Numbered from the stretch's first letter, positions 1-9,005 are shown. The stretch: DNA of 64,000 bases from Arthrobacter sp. B3I4 (GCF_030816855.1 NZ_JAUSYK010000001.1:372001-436000), one strand, 5' to 3'. Numbers and translations are program-made. Notes: generated by a model from the letters alone, not told the origin.

Positions 1-196
1 GGCGTGTGGAAACCATGGTCGGGGTACGGGCGTCCCTCGCCCACAGCTTTGAAGATCACCCTGCAAGACTAGGGAACATCCAGGGCCAGGAGAATCAAAG
101 TCGCCCCGGCGCCGGAGGTTGTGGCCAAACAGTGACCTTTCGTCCCGGGGCCGGGGGCGACGCCGGGATCCCGTGTCAGGCTGAGACAATGGCGGT

Positions 197-1114
197 ATGA
201 CTGCACGTGAGACTACTTCCGCTTTGCCGCCGTCGGCGCCGCCGTTGGCACTGCTGCTCGACGTCGACGGTCCGGTGGCCAGCCCGCTCACCCGCACCGT
301 CCAGCCGGGCATCATCGCGGACCTGCTGGCTCTCGCTGCCGCGGGGATTCCGGTGATCTTCAACACCGGCCGGTCCGACGCCTTCATCCGCGAGCAGGTG
401 ATGGACCCGATGATCGCCGCCGGGATGCCAGAGGGGCTCTTGGTCCACGCCATCTGCGAAAAGGGGGCCGTGTGGTTCAGCTACACCGCCGCCGGCCGGC
501 CCGGCCCGGTCCACGTGGACCGGGAACTGGCCATCCCCAAGGCGTTCGGCGACGACGTCCGCCGGCTCGTGGCCGAGGACTACTCGGCGCACATGTTTTA
601 CGACGAGACCAAACGGGCGATGGTGTCGGTGGAACAGCACGTCGCCGTCACCAACTCCGACTACCGCGAGGAACAGGCCCTTTTCGACGCCGACGCGATG
701 GAACTGATGGGCAGGCACGGGCTGGGGGTGACGCGGCTGGACCATCACGCCCCGGACAGCGACGACCGGATTGACTACCGTGTTGACCCCACCATCATTT
801 CCACCGACATCGAATCCATCCGGCTGGGCAAGGATCTGGGCGCCAGCCGCGCCGTGGAACTGCTCGCGAGCCAGGGCGTCACGCCGCTGGCCTGGCGGAC
901 CGTGGGCGACTCGCGCACGGACTACGCGATGGCCGACTGGCTGCACCACAATGACCACTCCGTCAAGCACGTGGATGTCCGGCCCGCGGACGGCATTCCG
1001 GTCAAGCCGTACCCGGTTCTCACCGCCGGCGACTTGGGGCTGGGCGACGAGGTCATCCACGACGACGCCGGAGCGGCGTTCCTGCGTTCGTGGCGGGAAG
1101 CTTTGGCCGGCTGA
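197..1114 (+). CDS. HAD-superfamily hydrolase
   Basis: A 305-residue protein predicted to be a soluble phosphatase or phosphotransferase of the haloacid dehalogenase superfamily. The nucleophile motif DVDGP lies near residue 23 and a Thr/Gly motif (FNTGRSD) near residue 55. A C-terminal acidic motif (GDSRTDYAMADWL, near residue 237) should bind magnesium. The substrate cannot be told from sequence. Resemblance to the phosphomannomutase/sugar-phosphatase type is only an inference. The gene stands alone on its strand before the Stealth gene about 100 bases downstream. No clear Shine-Dalgarno site precedes the ATG, so the start is moderately certain. Confidence 0.8.
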   Translation: MTARETTSALPPSAPPLALLLDVDGPVASPLTRTVQPGIIADLLALAAAGIPVIFNTGRSDAFIREQVMDPMIAAGMPEGLLVHAICEKGAVWFSYTAAGRPGPVHVDRELAIPKAFGDDVRRLVAEDYSAHMFYDETKRAMVSVEQHVAVTNSDYREEQALFDADAMELMGRHGLGVTRLDHHAPDSDDRIDYRVDPTIISTDIESIRLGKDLGASRAVELLASQGVTPLAWRTVGDSRTDYAMADWLHHNDHSVKHVDVRPADGIPVKPYPVLTAGDLGLGDEVIHDDAGAAFLRSWREALAG

Positions 1115-1207
1115 GCACCGGTTGGAAGCCCGTTTCCGGGGCGTTTTTGCACCCCGGGTTATCATGCAAGTAGAGACGAACGCACTTTAAAGGCTCGGAG
1201 AAACAAG

Positions 1208-2803
1208 ATTACAGACGCATTGATTCAGGACGAGATTTACTACGGCAGCCAGGCCAGCGAGGACGACCATGCCCACGCGGAGGTCACGTCGGCGGCTGCC
1301 GTCGCGCGGCTCCGCACCCGCCCCGACGTCGTGCGCCGCCACGGCCGGTATGCGCTGATCAATGAAAACCACACGCCGTACCAGTCCATGGTGGAAGACC
1401 TGCTGTTCCTGCGCGCTGTACTGGCCGACGCGAAGCTGGACTACCTGCTGGTGCGCGGCAACAACGACCGTCCGGTGATCGCGGTGGACTGGAAGAACCG
1501 CCGCCAGCTCCGCGACGCCCTGGTCGAGGCCTGCCGGGATGAGCCGTTCTACTCCATGACCGTGGACGCCAAGAAGAAGTCCTGGGTCCTGGTGGCCGAC
1601 GGGGAGCTTTCGCCTAACCGCCAAGCACGGATCTTCAGGCTCTACCGGCCGCGGGTGGAGCTTCAGGGCGGCCTGGAATTCGGCGCGTCCGCAGGCGTCC
1701 AGCTGGAACTCTGGAGCTTTGAAGGCGACCAGCTGATCCTGCCGATTGAAAACTCACTGACCCGGCGGACGCTGCTGGCGCAGGATGCGGTGCGCGGCAC
1801 CGTCGAACGCTACGGCCACACCTGGCCGACGATCGAGAACATGTTCGCCGACCACGCCAGCGACATCAACTTCGACATCGATCTGGTGTTCTCCTGGGTG
1901 GACGGGAGCTCGCCCGAGTACATCGCGGCCCGCCGCGCCCGGATGGCCGGCGTCGTCGTGGGCGAAGGGGACGACCACGAAGCCCGCTTCCGCCAGATCA
2001 ACGAACTGAAGTACGCGCTGCGCTCTGTCTACATGTTCGCCCCCTGGATCCGCCGGATCTTCATCGCCACGGACTCCCCCGCGCCGGAATGGCTGGCGGA
2101 GCACCCGGGCGTGACGATCGTGCGCAGCGAGGAATTCTTCGCCGATCCTTCGGTGCTGCCGACGCATAATTCCCAGGCGGTCGAATGCCAGCTCCACCGC
2201 ATCGAGGGCCTTTCGGAGCACTTCTTGTATTCCAATGACGATATGTTTTTCGGCCGTGCGGTGCGTCCGGACATGTTCTTCACCCCCGGCGGCATCACCA
2301 AGTTCATCGAGGCTGAGACGCGCATCGGGCTTGGGGACAATGACGCCGAACGCAGCGGTTTCGAGAATGCGGCGAGGGTCAACCGCAAGTTGCTGTGGAA
2401 CCGTTTCGGGCGGATCACCACCCGCCACCTGGAGCACACCGCCGCGCCGCTGCGGCGCAGCGTGGTGGAGCAGATGGAGCAGGAGTTCCCGGACGAATTC
2501 GCGAAGACGGCGGCCAGCAGGTTCCGTGCCGCGGACAACATCTCGGTGACGAATTCGTTTTACCACTACTACGCTCTGCTGACCGGGCGTGCCGTCACGC
2601 AGACCGCCGCCCGGGTCCGGTACATCGACACCACGGCCCGCGCGGGTCTGAACTACCTGCCCAAGCTGCTCGCCAAGCGCCACATGGATTTCTTCTGCCT
2701 CAACGACGGCAGCTTTCCGGAGGTGCCCGCTGAGGAGCGTGCCGAAATCGTCACGGACTTCCTGGAAAAGTACTTCCCGATCAAGGCACCGTGGGAGAAA
2801 TAA
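1208..2803 (+). CDS. Stealth-family glycan phosphotransferase, possible ATT start
   Basis: About 530 residues. The second half carries the conserved Stealth regions: an IDLVFSWVDGSSPEY block near residue 220, the ELKYALRSVYMFAPWIRRI block near 260, and HRIEGLSEHFLYSNDDMFFG near 330. The family transfers sugar-1-phosphates to build capsule or cell-wall phosphoglycans. The N-terminal 200 residues are less conserved. The first standard start in frame is TTG at 1220, but the only good ribosome site (GGAG ending at 1200) sits 7 bases before an in-frame ATT at 1208, giving (M)TDALIQDE. I chose ATT for that spacing; TTG at 1220 is the conservative alternative. No other polysaccharide genes are adjacent. 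Confidence 0.85.
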   Translation: MTDALIQDEIYYGSQASEDDHAHAEVTSAAAVARLRTRPDVVRRHGRYALINENHTPYQSMVEDLLFLRAVLADAKLDYLLVRGNNDRPVIAVDWKNRRQLRDALVEACRDEPFYSMTVDAKKKSWVLVADGELSPNRQARIFRLYRPRVELQGGLEFGASAGVQLELWSFEGDQLILPIENSLTRRTLLAQDAVRGTVERYGHTWPTIENMFADHASDINFDIDLVFSWVDGSSPEYIAARRARMAGVVVGEGDDHEARFRQINELKYALRSVYMFAPWIRRIFIATDSPAPEWLAEHPGVTIVRSEEFFADPSVLPTHNSQAVECQLHRIEGLSEHFLYSNDDMFFGRAVRPDMFFTPGGITKFIEAETRIGLGDNDAERSGFENAARVNRKLLWNRFGRITTRHLEHTAAPLRRSVVEQMEQEFPDEFAKTAASRFRAADNISVTNSFYHYYALLTGRAVTQTAARVRYIDTTARAGLNYLPKLLAKRHMDFFCLNDGSFPEVPAEERAEIVTDFLEKYFPIKAPWEK

Positions 2804-2821
2804 GGCCAGGGGCGGGCTCAG

Positions 2822-3766
2822 CTAGTTGAGCGTGGTCATCCGGCGGTCGTCGGTCGCCGATGCCCTCGCTGCCGGCCCTGCCTGCCGCGGGATACGGATG
2901 CCGGCGGCGGCGATCCGGCGCTGGGCCTCCTGCGCCGGCACGAATTCACCCACGGAGGGCAACGTGTCGCCCAGTTGCACCACGGAGTGCACAATCGTGT
3001 CTTCGTAGACGTGGACCAGGTTGAAGGACTGACCGCTGTCCCGCCCCCGGCTACCGCCCACCGGGACGTTCAGGTCCTGGGTGTAGCACGTGGCGGAGGC
3101 GACTGAGACGGGGATCCCGGCGAACATCGCCGTCGTGGAGTAGTGGAGGTGCCCGGCCAGGATGGCCCGGACATCGGAATCGCGCAGGACGTCCGCGAGC
3201 GCCGCCTGGCCGCGAAGTTCGACCAGCACAGCGAGGTCCAGCACCGAAGGAACCGGTGGGTGGTGCAGGGCGAGGATCGTGCCTTCCGGCGCGGGGATGG
3301 AGAGCTCTTCAGCCAGCCAGTCCAGCTGGCCGGGGCTCAGTTCGCCGTGGTGGAACCCCGGCACGGAGGTATCCAAGGTGATGATCCGCAGGCCGTTGAG
3401 GAAGTAGCTGCGGTCCACCGGGGCTGTGCCGGGAGGTTCGTCCAGCAGAGCGGCCCGGAAGTTGGCCCGGTCGTCGTGATTGCCCATCGCCCAGATCACC
3501 TTCGCGCCCATCGCCCTGCAGGCGGGTTCTGCAATTTCGCGCAGCTTTGCGTAGGCCTCCGCCTCGCCGCGGTCGGCCAGGTCGCCGGTGAAAATCACGG
3601 CCTCAGGCCTCGCACCGGAGGCGCGGACTTCATCAAAGAGTTCCCTGAGCCGGGAGTCGCTGTCCACCACCCCGTGCAGCCGTTCGGTCCCGCCCAGCAG
3701 ATGGGCGTCGCTCAGGTGGAGTAGGAAATGCCGCGGCCGGGGGTGTTCGGCCTCGATGAGCTCCAT
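2822..3766 (-). CDS. Calcineurin-like metallophosphoesterase (CpdA-like)
   Basis: A 314-residue dimetal phosphoesterase. The metal-binding motifs appear in order: LSDAHL near residue 19, [10 protein letters not shown] near 60, MGNHDD near 96, and GHLHYS near 205. This is the layout of the CpdA/Icc subgroup, which cleaves cyclic nucleotides or other phosphodiesters, so 3',5'-cAMP phosphodiesterase is a reasonable guess but not shown. A good ribosome site (AGGAAGG) lies just before the ATG. The gene is convergent with the Stealth gene, with only 18 bases between the stops. Confidence 0.85.
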   Translation of the reverse strand: MELIEAEHPRPRHFLLHLSDAHLLGGTERLHGVVDSDSRLRELFDEVRASGARPEAVIFTGDLADRGEAEAYAKLREIAEPACRAMGAKVIWAMGNHDDRANFRAALLDEPPGTAPVDRSYFLNGLRIITLDTSVPGFHHGELSPGQLDWLAEELSIPAPEGTILALHHPPVPSVLDLAVLVELRGQAALADVLRDSDVRAILAGHLHYSTTAMFAGIPVSVASATCYTQDLNVPVGGSRGRDSGQSFNLVHVYEDTIVHSVVQLGDTLPSVGEFVPAQEAQRRIAAAGIRIPRQAGPAARASATDDRRMTTLN

Positions 3767-3896
3767 TGCAACCTTCCTGGTTGGGTGGAGGCGTCGTCTC
3801 CAGTGTCCCTCTCAGTAAGATCTATCCAACCAGAACTTCGGCCGGCCATGGGCAAACTCAGGTAGGCATGTTTGAAAAAAGAGCAACCGGCGAGTA

Positions 3897-3949
3897 GTCC
3901 GGCGGACAACATACCTGCACACGCATGTGCCGGTGTGCGCCCGCCGGAC
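3897..3949 (-). terminator. Compound hairpin after the formaldehyde dehydrogenase gene
   Basis: A 9-bp outer stem (3897-3905 with 3941-3949) encloses a second stem (GCACAC at 3917-3922 with GTGTGC at 3933-3938). On the minus strand it lies just after the dehydrogenase stop and is followed about 15 bases later by a run of T. Confidence 0.5.
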
Positions 3950-3974
3950 GGGAATTACTCGGGTTCCTGATCGG

Positions 3975-5186
3975 CTAGCTCAGGTAGCCGTTGGGGTTGA
4001 GGACGTACTTGGTGGCGGCGCCGGCATCGAACTCGGCGTAGCCCTTCGGTGCGTCCTCCAGCGGAATAGCCTTGGCGTTGACGTTTTTCGCGATGTGAAC
4101 CTTGTCGGCCAGGATGGCCGACATCAACTGCCGGTTGTATTTCATGACCGGACACTGTCCCGTGGTGAAGCTGAGCGACTTTGCCCAGCCGGTGCCGAGG
4201 CTGAGGGAGAGCGCACCCTTCTTGGCTGCCTCGTCGATGCCGCCCGGATCGCCCGTGACGTAGAGCCCTGGAATGCCGAGGGCGCCGCCGGCGGCGGTGA
4301 TGTCCATCAGTGAGTTCAACACCGTTGCAGGCGCTTCCTTGGCCCCAGAACCGTGACCCTTGGCTTCGAATCCGACCGCATCGACGCCGCAGTCGACTTC
4401 GGGAACGCGGAGGATTTGCTCGATTTGCTCGGCTGGACCGCCCTTCGTCAGGTCGATGGTCTCGCAGCCGAAGCTGCGCGCCTGGGCCAGACGCTCCTCA
4501 TTCATGTCTCCGACGATCACGACGGAGGCACCCAGGAGCTGAGCGCTCGTCGCCGCAGCGAGACCGACGGGTCCCGCACCGGCGATGTAAACGGTGTTGC
4601 CGGGGCCGACGCCCGCGCTGACGGCGCCGTGGAAGCCGGTCGGGAAGATGTCCGAGAGCATGGCCAGGTCCATGATCTTTTCCATGGCCTGGTCCTTGTC
4701 CGGGAACTTCAGCAGATTCCAGTCGGCGTAGGGCACGAGGACGTAGTTTGCCTGGCCGCCGACCCAGCCGCCCATGTCCACATAGCCATAGGCACTGCCC
4801 GGGCGGTCGGGATTGACGTTCATGCAGATGCCCGTCTTGCGTTCCTTGCAGTTCCGGCATCGTCCGCAGGCGATGTTGAACGGGACGGAGCAGAGGTCCC
4901 CCACCTTGATAAATTCGACGTCCGGCCCGACTTCCACCACCTCGCCGGTGATCTCGTGGCCAAGCACCAGATCTGTGGGGGCCGTCGTGCGCCCACGGAC
5001 CATGTGCTGGTCCGAGCCGCAGATGTTCGTGGCGACGGTCTTGAGGATGGCGCCGTGGCGCACCTGCCGTCCCACGTTGGCCGGGTTCACGCCGGGGCCG
5101 TCTTTGAGTTCGAAAGTGGGGTAGTCAATGTCGATCAGTTCGACTTTTCCCGGCCCCTTGTAGGCAACGGCTTTGTTTCCTGTCAT
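3975..5186 (-). CDS. fdhA: Glutathione-independent formaldehyde dehydrogenase
   Basis: A 403-residue zinc-dependent medium-chain dehydrogenase that should oxidise formaldehyde to formate with tightly bound NAD, as in the Pseudomonas putida enzyme of similar length. The catalytic zinc site is seen in TNICGSDQHM near residue 46. The structural zinc loop CGRCRNCKERKTGIC lies near 95-110, and the nucleotide-binding stretch AGAGPVGLAAA near 175. The chosen ATG at 5186 has a strong AGGAGG ribosome site; a longer in-frame extension to 5264 lacks one. It lies upstream of no obvious C1 pathway genes, so a role in formaldehyde detoxification is inferred. Confidence 0.9.
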   Translation of the reverse strand: MTGNKAVAYKGPGKVELIDIDYPTFELKDGPGVNPANVGRQVRHGAILKTVATNICGSDQHMVRGRTTAPTDLVLGHEITGEVVEVGPDVEFIKVGDLCSVPFNIACGRCRNCKERKTGICMNVNPDRPGSAYGYVDMGGWVGGQANYVLVPYADWNLLKFPDKDQAMEKIMDLAMLSDIFPTGFHGAVSAGVGPGNTVYIAGAGPVGLAAATSAQLLGASVVIVGDMNEERLAQARSFGCETIDLTKGGPAEQIEQILRVPEVDCGVDAVGFEAKGHGSGAKEAPATVLNSLMDITAAGGALGIPGLYVTGDPGGIDEAAKKGALSLSLGTGWAKSLSFTTGQCPVMKYNRQLMSAILADKVHIAKNVNAKAIPLEDAPKGYAEFDAGAATKYVLNPNGYLS

Positions 5187-5549
5187 CACTTTCCTCCTGG
5201 TTTCACGGACCCCAATGCTGAGTGCCCAGTTGTGATTCACGAAGCGTTCTGATGCGCCCTCCACAGGCCCCGCGCCGGCTGCGATGCCGGCGGGCTGGCG
5301 CGGGAGCGCCGCGGACAGGCCAGGAATGTCGGAAGGTTTGGCCAGTCTAGGACGGGGGTGAACTGGGGAACATGGGCCGTTGTCCCCTTGCTTTATCCAT
5401 TTCCTGCCGTAATTCGACGCGGCTAGGGCGGTCGGGGCCCACGCGCCGGGGCTTAGTGCTCCGAGAATCCAGGCGTGGGCCTGGTGCGCAGGGGCATAAG
5501 TCGGCCGAGGTCAGGCCAGCGCCTGGGCCCGGCTCACGGGCGGACCGGT
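5187..5549. other. Gene-free stretch between fdhA and gpx
   Basis: 363 bases without a credible gene. It holds the fdhA leader, a short GC hairpin near 5270-5295 (CGCCGG paired with CCGGCG), and a possible minus-strand -10 box TAGACT at 5349-5344 without a convincing -35. Short open frames here show no family resemblance. Confidence 0.5.
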
Positions 5550-6035
5550 TCAGGCCAGCGCCTTCCGGATGGCTTCGACGACCTCCGGGGCGTCGGGTTC
5601 CGTCGTGGGCGCGAAGCGGGCCACGACCTTGCCTTCGCGGTTTACCAGGAATTTCTCGAAGTTCCACTTCACGAGCCCCGGGAGCAGGCCGTTCTTGAAA
5701 CGTGTCAGCTGCGCATAGAGCGGGTGCTGGTTCTTACCTCGAACGTTGGCCTTGGTGGTCAGCGGAAACGTCACGCCGAAGTTCCGTTCGCAGAACTCCG
5801 CGATTTCGGCGTCAGCGCCGGGTTCCTGCCCGGCGAACTGGTTGCACGGGACCCCCAGGACGGTGAAGCCTTCGTCGCGGAACTTGTTGTAGAGGGCTTC
5901 CAGACCGGCATACTGCGGGGTGAAGCCGCATTGGGAGGCCACGTTGACGACCAGCACCACCTGGCCCTTGTACCGGCCAAAGTCCGTTTCGGTGCCGTCG
6001 TTGAGCGTCAGGGGAATACTGTGCAGATCTGTCAT
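5550..6035 (-). CDS. Glutathione peroxidase family protein (Cys type)
   Basis: A 161-residue thiol peroxidase. The peroxidatic cysteine is in NVASQCGFTPQ (Cys36). The family glutamine region (CNQFAGQEPG) and tryptophan motif (KWNFEKFL) follow in order. Enzymes of this type with cysteine instead of selenocysteine usually use thioredoxin rather than glutathione, and actinobacteria generally lack glutathione, so thioredoxin is the likelier reductant. The ATG at 6035 begins the normal family N-terminus; the frame stays open upstream to 6122 without family similarity. A large palindrome lies in its leader. Confidence 0.9.
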   Translation of the reverse strand: MTDLHSIPLTLNDGTETDFGRYKGQVVLVVNVASQCGFTPQYAGLEALYNKFRDEGFTVLGVPCNQFAGQEPGADAEIAEFCERNFGVTFPLTTKANVRGKNQHPLYAQLTRFKNGLLPGLVKWNFEKFLVNREGKVVARFAPTTEPDAPEVVEAIRKALA

Positions 6036-6058
6036 GGCGCGGTCCTCGTTTAGTCGGT

Positions 6059-6113
6059 AATGAAGGTCGTGACTACTTCGGGAATCAATCCCAAAGTGGT
6101 CACGACCTTCATT
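6059..6113. repeat. Long imperfect palindrome (about 25-bp stem)
   Basis: The arms AATGAAGGTCGTGAC (6059-6073) and GTCACGACCTTCATT (6099-6113) match perfectly. Pairing continues inward through one G-T wobble, ACTT/AAGT, one mismatch and GGGA/TCCC around a 5-base loop. It lies between the M23 peptidase stop and the gpx start, both on the minus strand. It could be a terminator, but it has no T run, and its length and symmetry also fit a dispersed palindromic element. Confidence 0.75.
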
Positions 6114-6148
6114 CGATACCAACGCGCGAGGGTATGGGTTGGTGCCTG

Positions 6149-7825
6149 CTAGGGGCCGGCAGTCCCGGACGGCTGGGGCGTCGCCGAAGGCAGGACAGTC
6201 TCCGGGGGCAGCGGCGCAGCTGTGGGCTCAGGCGCCGGCGGAGCGAGTGTGGGAGCTACCACCGAAGGCACGACCGTCGGCTCCACCACAGGTGCCGGCG
6301 GGGGCGCCACGACGGGTGGCGGGGCCGGTTCGACGACGGGCGGCGGGGCCGGTTCGACGACGGGCGGCGGGGCCGGTTCGAGGACGGGCGGCGGGGCCGG
6401 TTCGAGGACGGGCGGCGGGGCCGGTTCGACGACGGGCGGCGGGGCCGGTTCGACGACGGGCGGCGGCGCGGACGGGCTGGTCGGCCCGGGATCCGACGTC
6501 GGCGGCGGAACCGTCCCCGGATCCGACGTCGGCGGCGGAACCGTCCCCGGATCCGACGTCGGCGGCGGAACCGTCCCCGGATCCGACGTTGTCGGCGGAA
6601 CCGTCCCCGGATCCGACGTTGTCGGCGGAACCGTCCCGGGGTCGGACGTTGTCGGCGTGCCGCTGGGCGGCTGGGAGTATCGGGGCGAATCGGTCCCGCC
6701 CGAGGCGTAGCTCGGGGGCTGGCTGGCTCCGGTTGTCGGATCGCTCTGCTTCCTGGTCGGAGATAGGCCGTCCCAGACAGACGGAGTGGGCGAGGGCGAA
6801 TAGGCGAACGGCGTCTGTGGCATCTCCGCGATGGGTACTTCTTGGTAGCCGCCGGTGACTTCGTGCCGTCCGTCGTCGGAGACCGGAATGGCCCAGCCCA
6901 GGGAAGCGTTGGAGGGCAACCCGGCGTCGGGAGCATAGCTGGTCATCTCGATGGTGCCCAGTTGGTCGGTCTGCTTAATCGGAATGAGTATCCAGTCGTG
7001 CGGGTCCTTGTGGACTCCATTAAGGATCGTCTCGAAGTGCAGGTGGCAGCCGGTGGATGAACCGGTGGTTCCCACCCGGGCGATGACCTCGCCGACCCGC
7101 ACCGAATCGCCCTTCTTGACGGCGATCGCTTCAAGGTGGTTGTAGGTGGTGATCAATCCGTTGCCATGGTCAATTTCCACGCGGTTCCCGCCGCCCCAGG
7201 GATGCCAGCCGACGGCCCGCACCACGCCGGCGTCCGCAGCGTAGACCCGCGTTCCGCAGTCCGCGGCGTAGTCCTGACCCCAGTGAAATTCGCCCGCGGA
7301 CCCGGAGAGAGGGCTCGTCCGCAGGCCGAAGGGCGAGGATTCGTGCAGGGACTCGAGCGGGGCCATGAGGAACCCTTCCGCGGGCCGTTTCAGCTCAGCG
7401 GACGCCACGTTTAGCTCCGCTGGCACACCGTCCTTGGACGCCGTCCGGACTGCCGACCGGGCATAGGCCACCAGCGCATGGGCGTCTGTCGTGAAACCTG
7501 CACCGGGCAGCGGACCTTCGGCCCCGAACGCTGCAGAGCTAAAGGCAGTGACGTCGGCGGAGCCGAAAGCGGCGTTGCCCACGGCCGCGGAAAGTCCGGC
7601 AGCGGGGCGGCCTACGCTGGCTGCCGTACCAAGGGTGGGCTGCGCGGCAACGCCGGCAGCCGAGATTCCGGCAGTAACGACCGGGGCTCCCGTACCGGAC
7701 ACCCCTTGGACTCCGAAAGTCAGCACTGCCAACGAGAGGCAGAAGCCGCCCGAAAGACAGCGCACCGCAAGAATCCGGTTTTTAGTTGATTGTTCGCTCG
7801 ACGAGTTACCCCAGTGTTTACCCAC
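6149..7825 (-). CDS. Secreted M23 metallopeptidase with Pro-rich repeat tail
   Basis: 558 residues. A hydrophobic segment near residues 17-42 acts as signal peptide or membrane anchor. The lysostaphin-type M23 domain spans roughly residues 165-285: zinc ligands in FHWGQDYA (near 179-183) and HLHFE (near 260-264), with the substrate-side GNGLITTYNHL between. The family cuts peptidoglycan cross-links, so the site of action is the cell wall. Residues about 390-515 are low-complexity, first units like TTSDPGTVPP and then EPAPPPVV, matching the two tandem DNA repeats. Such tails span or grip the wall. The start is GTG at 7825 with a weak GGGG ribosome site, so a later start is possible. Confidence 0.88.
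   Translation of the reverse strand: MGKHWGNSSSEQSTKNRILAVRCLSGGFCLSLAVLTFGVQGVSGTGAPVVTAGISAAGVAAQPTLGTAASVGRPAAGLSAAVGNAAFGSADVTAFSSAAFGAEGPLPGAGFTTDAHALVAYARSAVRTASKDGVPAELNVASAELKRPAEGFLMAPLESLHESSPFGLRTSPLSGSAGEFHWGQDYAADCGTRVYAADAGVVRAVGWHPWGGGNRVEIDHGNGLITTYNHLEAIAVKKGDSVRVGEVIARVGTTGSSTGCHLHFETILNGVHKDPHDWILIPIKQTDQLGTIEMTSYAPDAGLPSNASLGWAIPVSDDGRHEVTGGYQEVPIAEMPQTPFAYSPSPTPSVWDGLSPTRKQSDPTTGASQPPSYASGGTDSPRYSQPPSGTPTTSDPGTVPPTTSDPGTVPPTTSDPGTVPPPTSDPGTVPPPTSDPGTVPPPTSDPGPTSPSAPPPVVEPAPPPVVEPAPPPVLEPAPPPVLEPAPPPVVEPAPPPVVEPAPPPVVAPPPAPVVEPTVVPSVVAPTLAPPAPEPTAAPLPPETVLPSATPQPSGTAGP
6311..6478 (-). repeat. 24-bp tandem repeat, about 7 copies
   Basis: A 24-base unit beginning GACGGGCGGCGGGGCCGG repeats at 6311, 6335, 6359, 6383, 6407, 6431 and 6455 with few changes. 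It is in frame and encodes the EPAPPPVV repeats of the M23 peptidase tail. Copy number is likely to vary between strains by slippage. Confidence 0.9.
6489..6658 (-). repeat. 30-bp tandem repeat, about 6 copies
   Basis: A 30-base unit beginning GGATCCGACGTCGGCGGCGG repeats at 6489, 6519, 6549, 6579, 6609 and 6639. The last copies drift (GTTGTCGG in place of GTCGGCGG). It is in frame and encodes the TTSDPGTVPP repeats of the M23 peptidase. Confidence 0.9.
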
Positions 7826-7871
7826 GATTTGTTCCCCGCATCCTCAGTCTCCGCTTCCGCGGACTGCCGCT

Positions 7872-7877
7872 TTTATA
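7872..7877 (-). promoter_or_regulatory. Possible -10 box of the M23 peptidase gene
   Basis: TATAAA on the minus strand about 45 bases before the start codon, next to a small palindrome (ACGACC with GGTCGT around 7878-7895). No good -35 is visible at normal spacing, so an activator may be needed. Confidence 0.35.
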
Positions 7878-8001
7878 CGACCACAATCGGTCGTGGCTGT
7901 GAACGGTCCGAACTACCCCTCTTCAAACTCGAGTGGTATCCCCAGTAGCCAGGCGTAAGGGGGCAAGTAGGGGTCCCAGCGGCGGTAGGCGAGAATGGAG
8001 T

Positions 8002-8913
8002 ATGCGCAATGTCCTGAGGGAGTGGCAGGCCGAACTCAAGCAGACGTTCACCGGCACCCGGGACGCCGTCCCGGAGTGGGTGGGACGCCTGGCCGAGGGC
8101 GACGACGCCGGCTATCACCACCCCGGCTCAGCTGTCTGGGCAGTCCACGGAGGGATGGCCACGATTGTGGCCGGCATTCGCGCCCTGCTCATGCAAGCGC
8201 TGCACCCTGGTGCACTGGCGGGGGTGCACGACCACTCCCGCTTCCGGGAAGACCCGCTCGGCCGGCTCGCCGGGACAATACGCTGGATCTTCACGGTCAC
8301 TTACGGATCCACCGGAGCGGCTCAAGCCGCCTCCGGCTGGGTATTGCGCCTGCACGAGTCGGTGCGCGGGGATTATGTCGACGCCCACGGCGTTCGCCGG
8401 CCGTACGCGGCGAACGACCCCGAACTGCTCCGGTGGGTACACATTGCCTTCACCGACGCGTTCCTCTCCGCGCACAAGATCTGGGGCGGACCGATTCCTG
8501 GCGGCCCGGACGCTTACGTCCGCGAGTGGGCTCAGGCCGGAGCATTGATGGGGGTGGATTCACCGCCATTGAGCGAAGCGGAGATGCGCCGGCAGCTTGA
8601 CCGCTGGTACGACGACGGCGAACTCATCTCCGACGACAAGGTGGCCGAGACGGTGGCCTTCATCCGCAATCCGCCGCTCCACCCGGCGCTCAAACCGGGC
8701 TACCGGGTGTTGTTCGCCGCGGCTGTGGCCAGCCTCGAGCCGAAGTACCGGCAGATGCTGGGACTGCGGACTCCGCGGCTGGGACCGGTCCCCCTGCCGG
8801 TGAAGCTGACAACGAAGCTCACGCTAGGCGTCGTCCATCTGGCCTTGGGTAAAGTCGGTCCCAGCGAGCAGGCGGCACGACAACGGCTCCGCCGCCTGGG
8901 CCTGGCGGGCTAG
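8002..8913 (+). CDS. DUF2236 / MpaB-type oxygenase family protein
   Basis: About 303 residues. Typical features of this family, which includes rubber oxygenase-like and mycophenolic-acid MpaB-like haem proteins, are seen: the AVWAVHGGMATIVAGIRALL segment, ALHPGALAGVHDHSRF with candidate haem histidines near residues 67-74, FREDPLGRL, and the LRWVHIAFTDAFL block. Substrate and reaction are unknown for most bacterial members. The start is uncertain: ATG at 8002 gives the usual N-terminus but its ribosome site is poor, and the frame is open upstream to 7933. It is divergent from the M23 gene. Confidence 0.8.
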   Translation: MRNVLREWQAELKQTFTGTRDAVPEWVGRLAEGDDAGYHHPGSAVWAVHGGMATIVAGIRALLMQALHPGALAGVHDHSRFREDPLGRLAGTIRWIFTVTYGSTGAAQAASGWVLRLHESVRGDYVDAHGVRRPYAANDPELLRWVHIAFTDAFLSAHKIWGGPIPGGPDAYVREWAQAGALMGVDSPPLSEAEMRRQLDRWYDDGELISDDKVAETVAFIRNPPLHPALKPGYRVLFAAAVASLEPKYRQMLGLRTPRLGPVPLPVKLTTKLTLGVVHLALGKVGPSEQAARQRLRRLGLAG

Positions 8914-8972
8914 ACACTGGCGGGAGGGGCGGTCAGGTGCCACGCACCGTGGTGCTTTTCCGGGCCGAACGC

Positions 8973-9000
8973 AAAAAGGCCCCGGTCCAGGACCGGGGCC
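8973..9000 (-). terminator. Terminator of tRNA-Ser
   Basis: A perfect 11-bp GC stem (GGCCCCGGTCC with GGACCGGGGCC) followed on the minus strand by TTTTT. It lies 6 bases beyond the tRNA 3' end and is one of the few U-tailed terminators in the window. Confidence 0.85.
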
Positions 9001-9005
9001 AAGCG

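Noticed and set aside
176..1165. A 329-codon minus-strand frame over the HAD gene
   Set aside because: Antisense shadow without motifs; the plus frame has the HAD motifs in order.
6311..6658. CRISPR-like array
   Set aside because: The repeats are head to tail with no unique spacers and encode protein.
6134..6858. Arg-rich and Gly-rich plus-strand frames
   Set aside because: They are other-frame readings of the tandem repeats inside the M23 peptidase gene.
7826..8001. c-di-AMP (ydaO-type) riboswitch before the M23 peptidase
   Set aside because: Such switches precede wall hydrolases in actinobacteria, but I could not find the conserved core in order; only GGGGAAC-like scraps are present.
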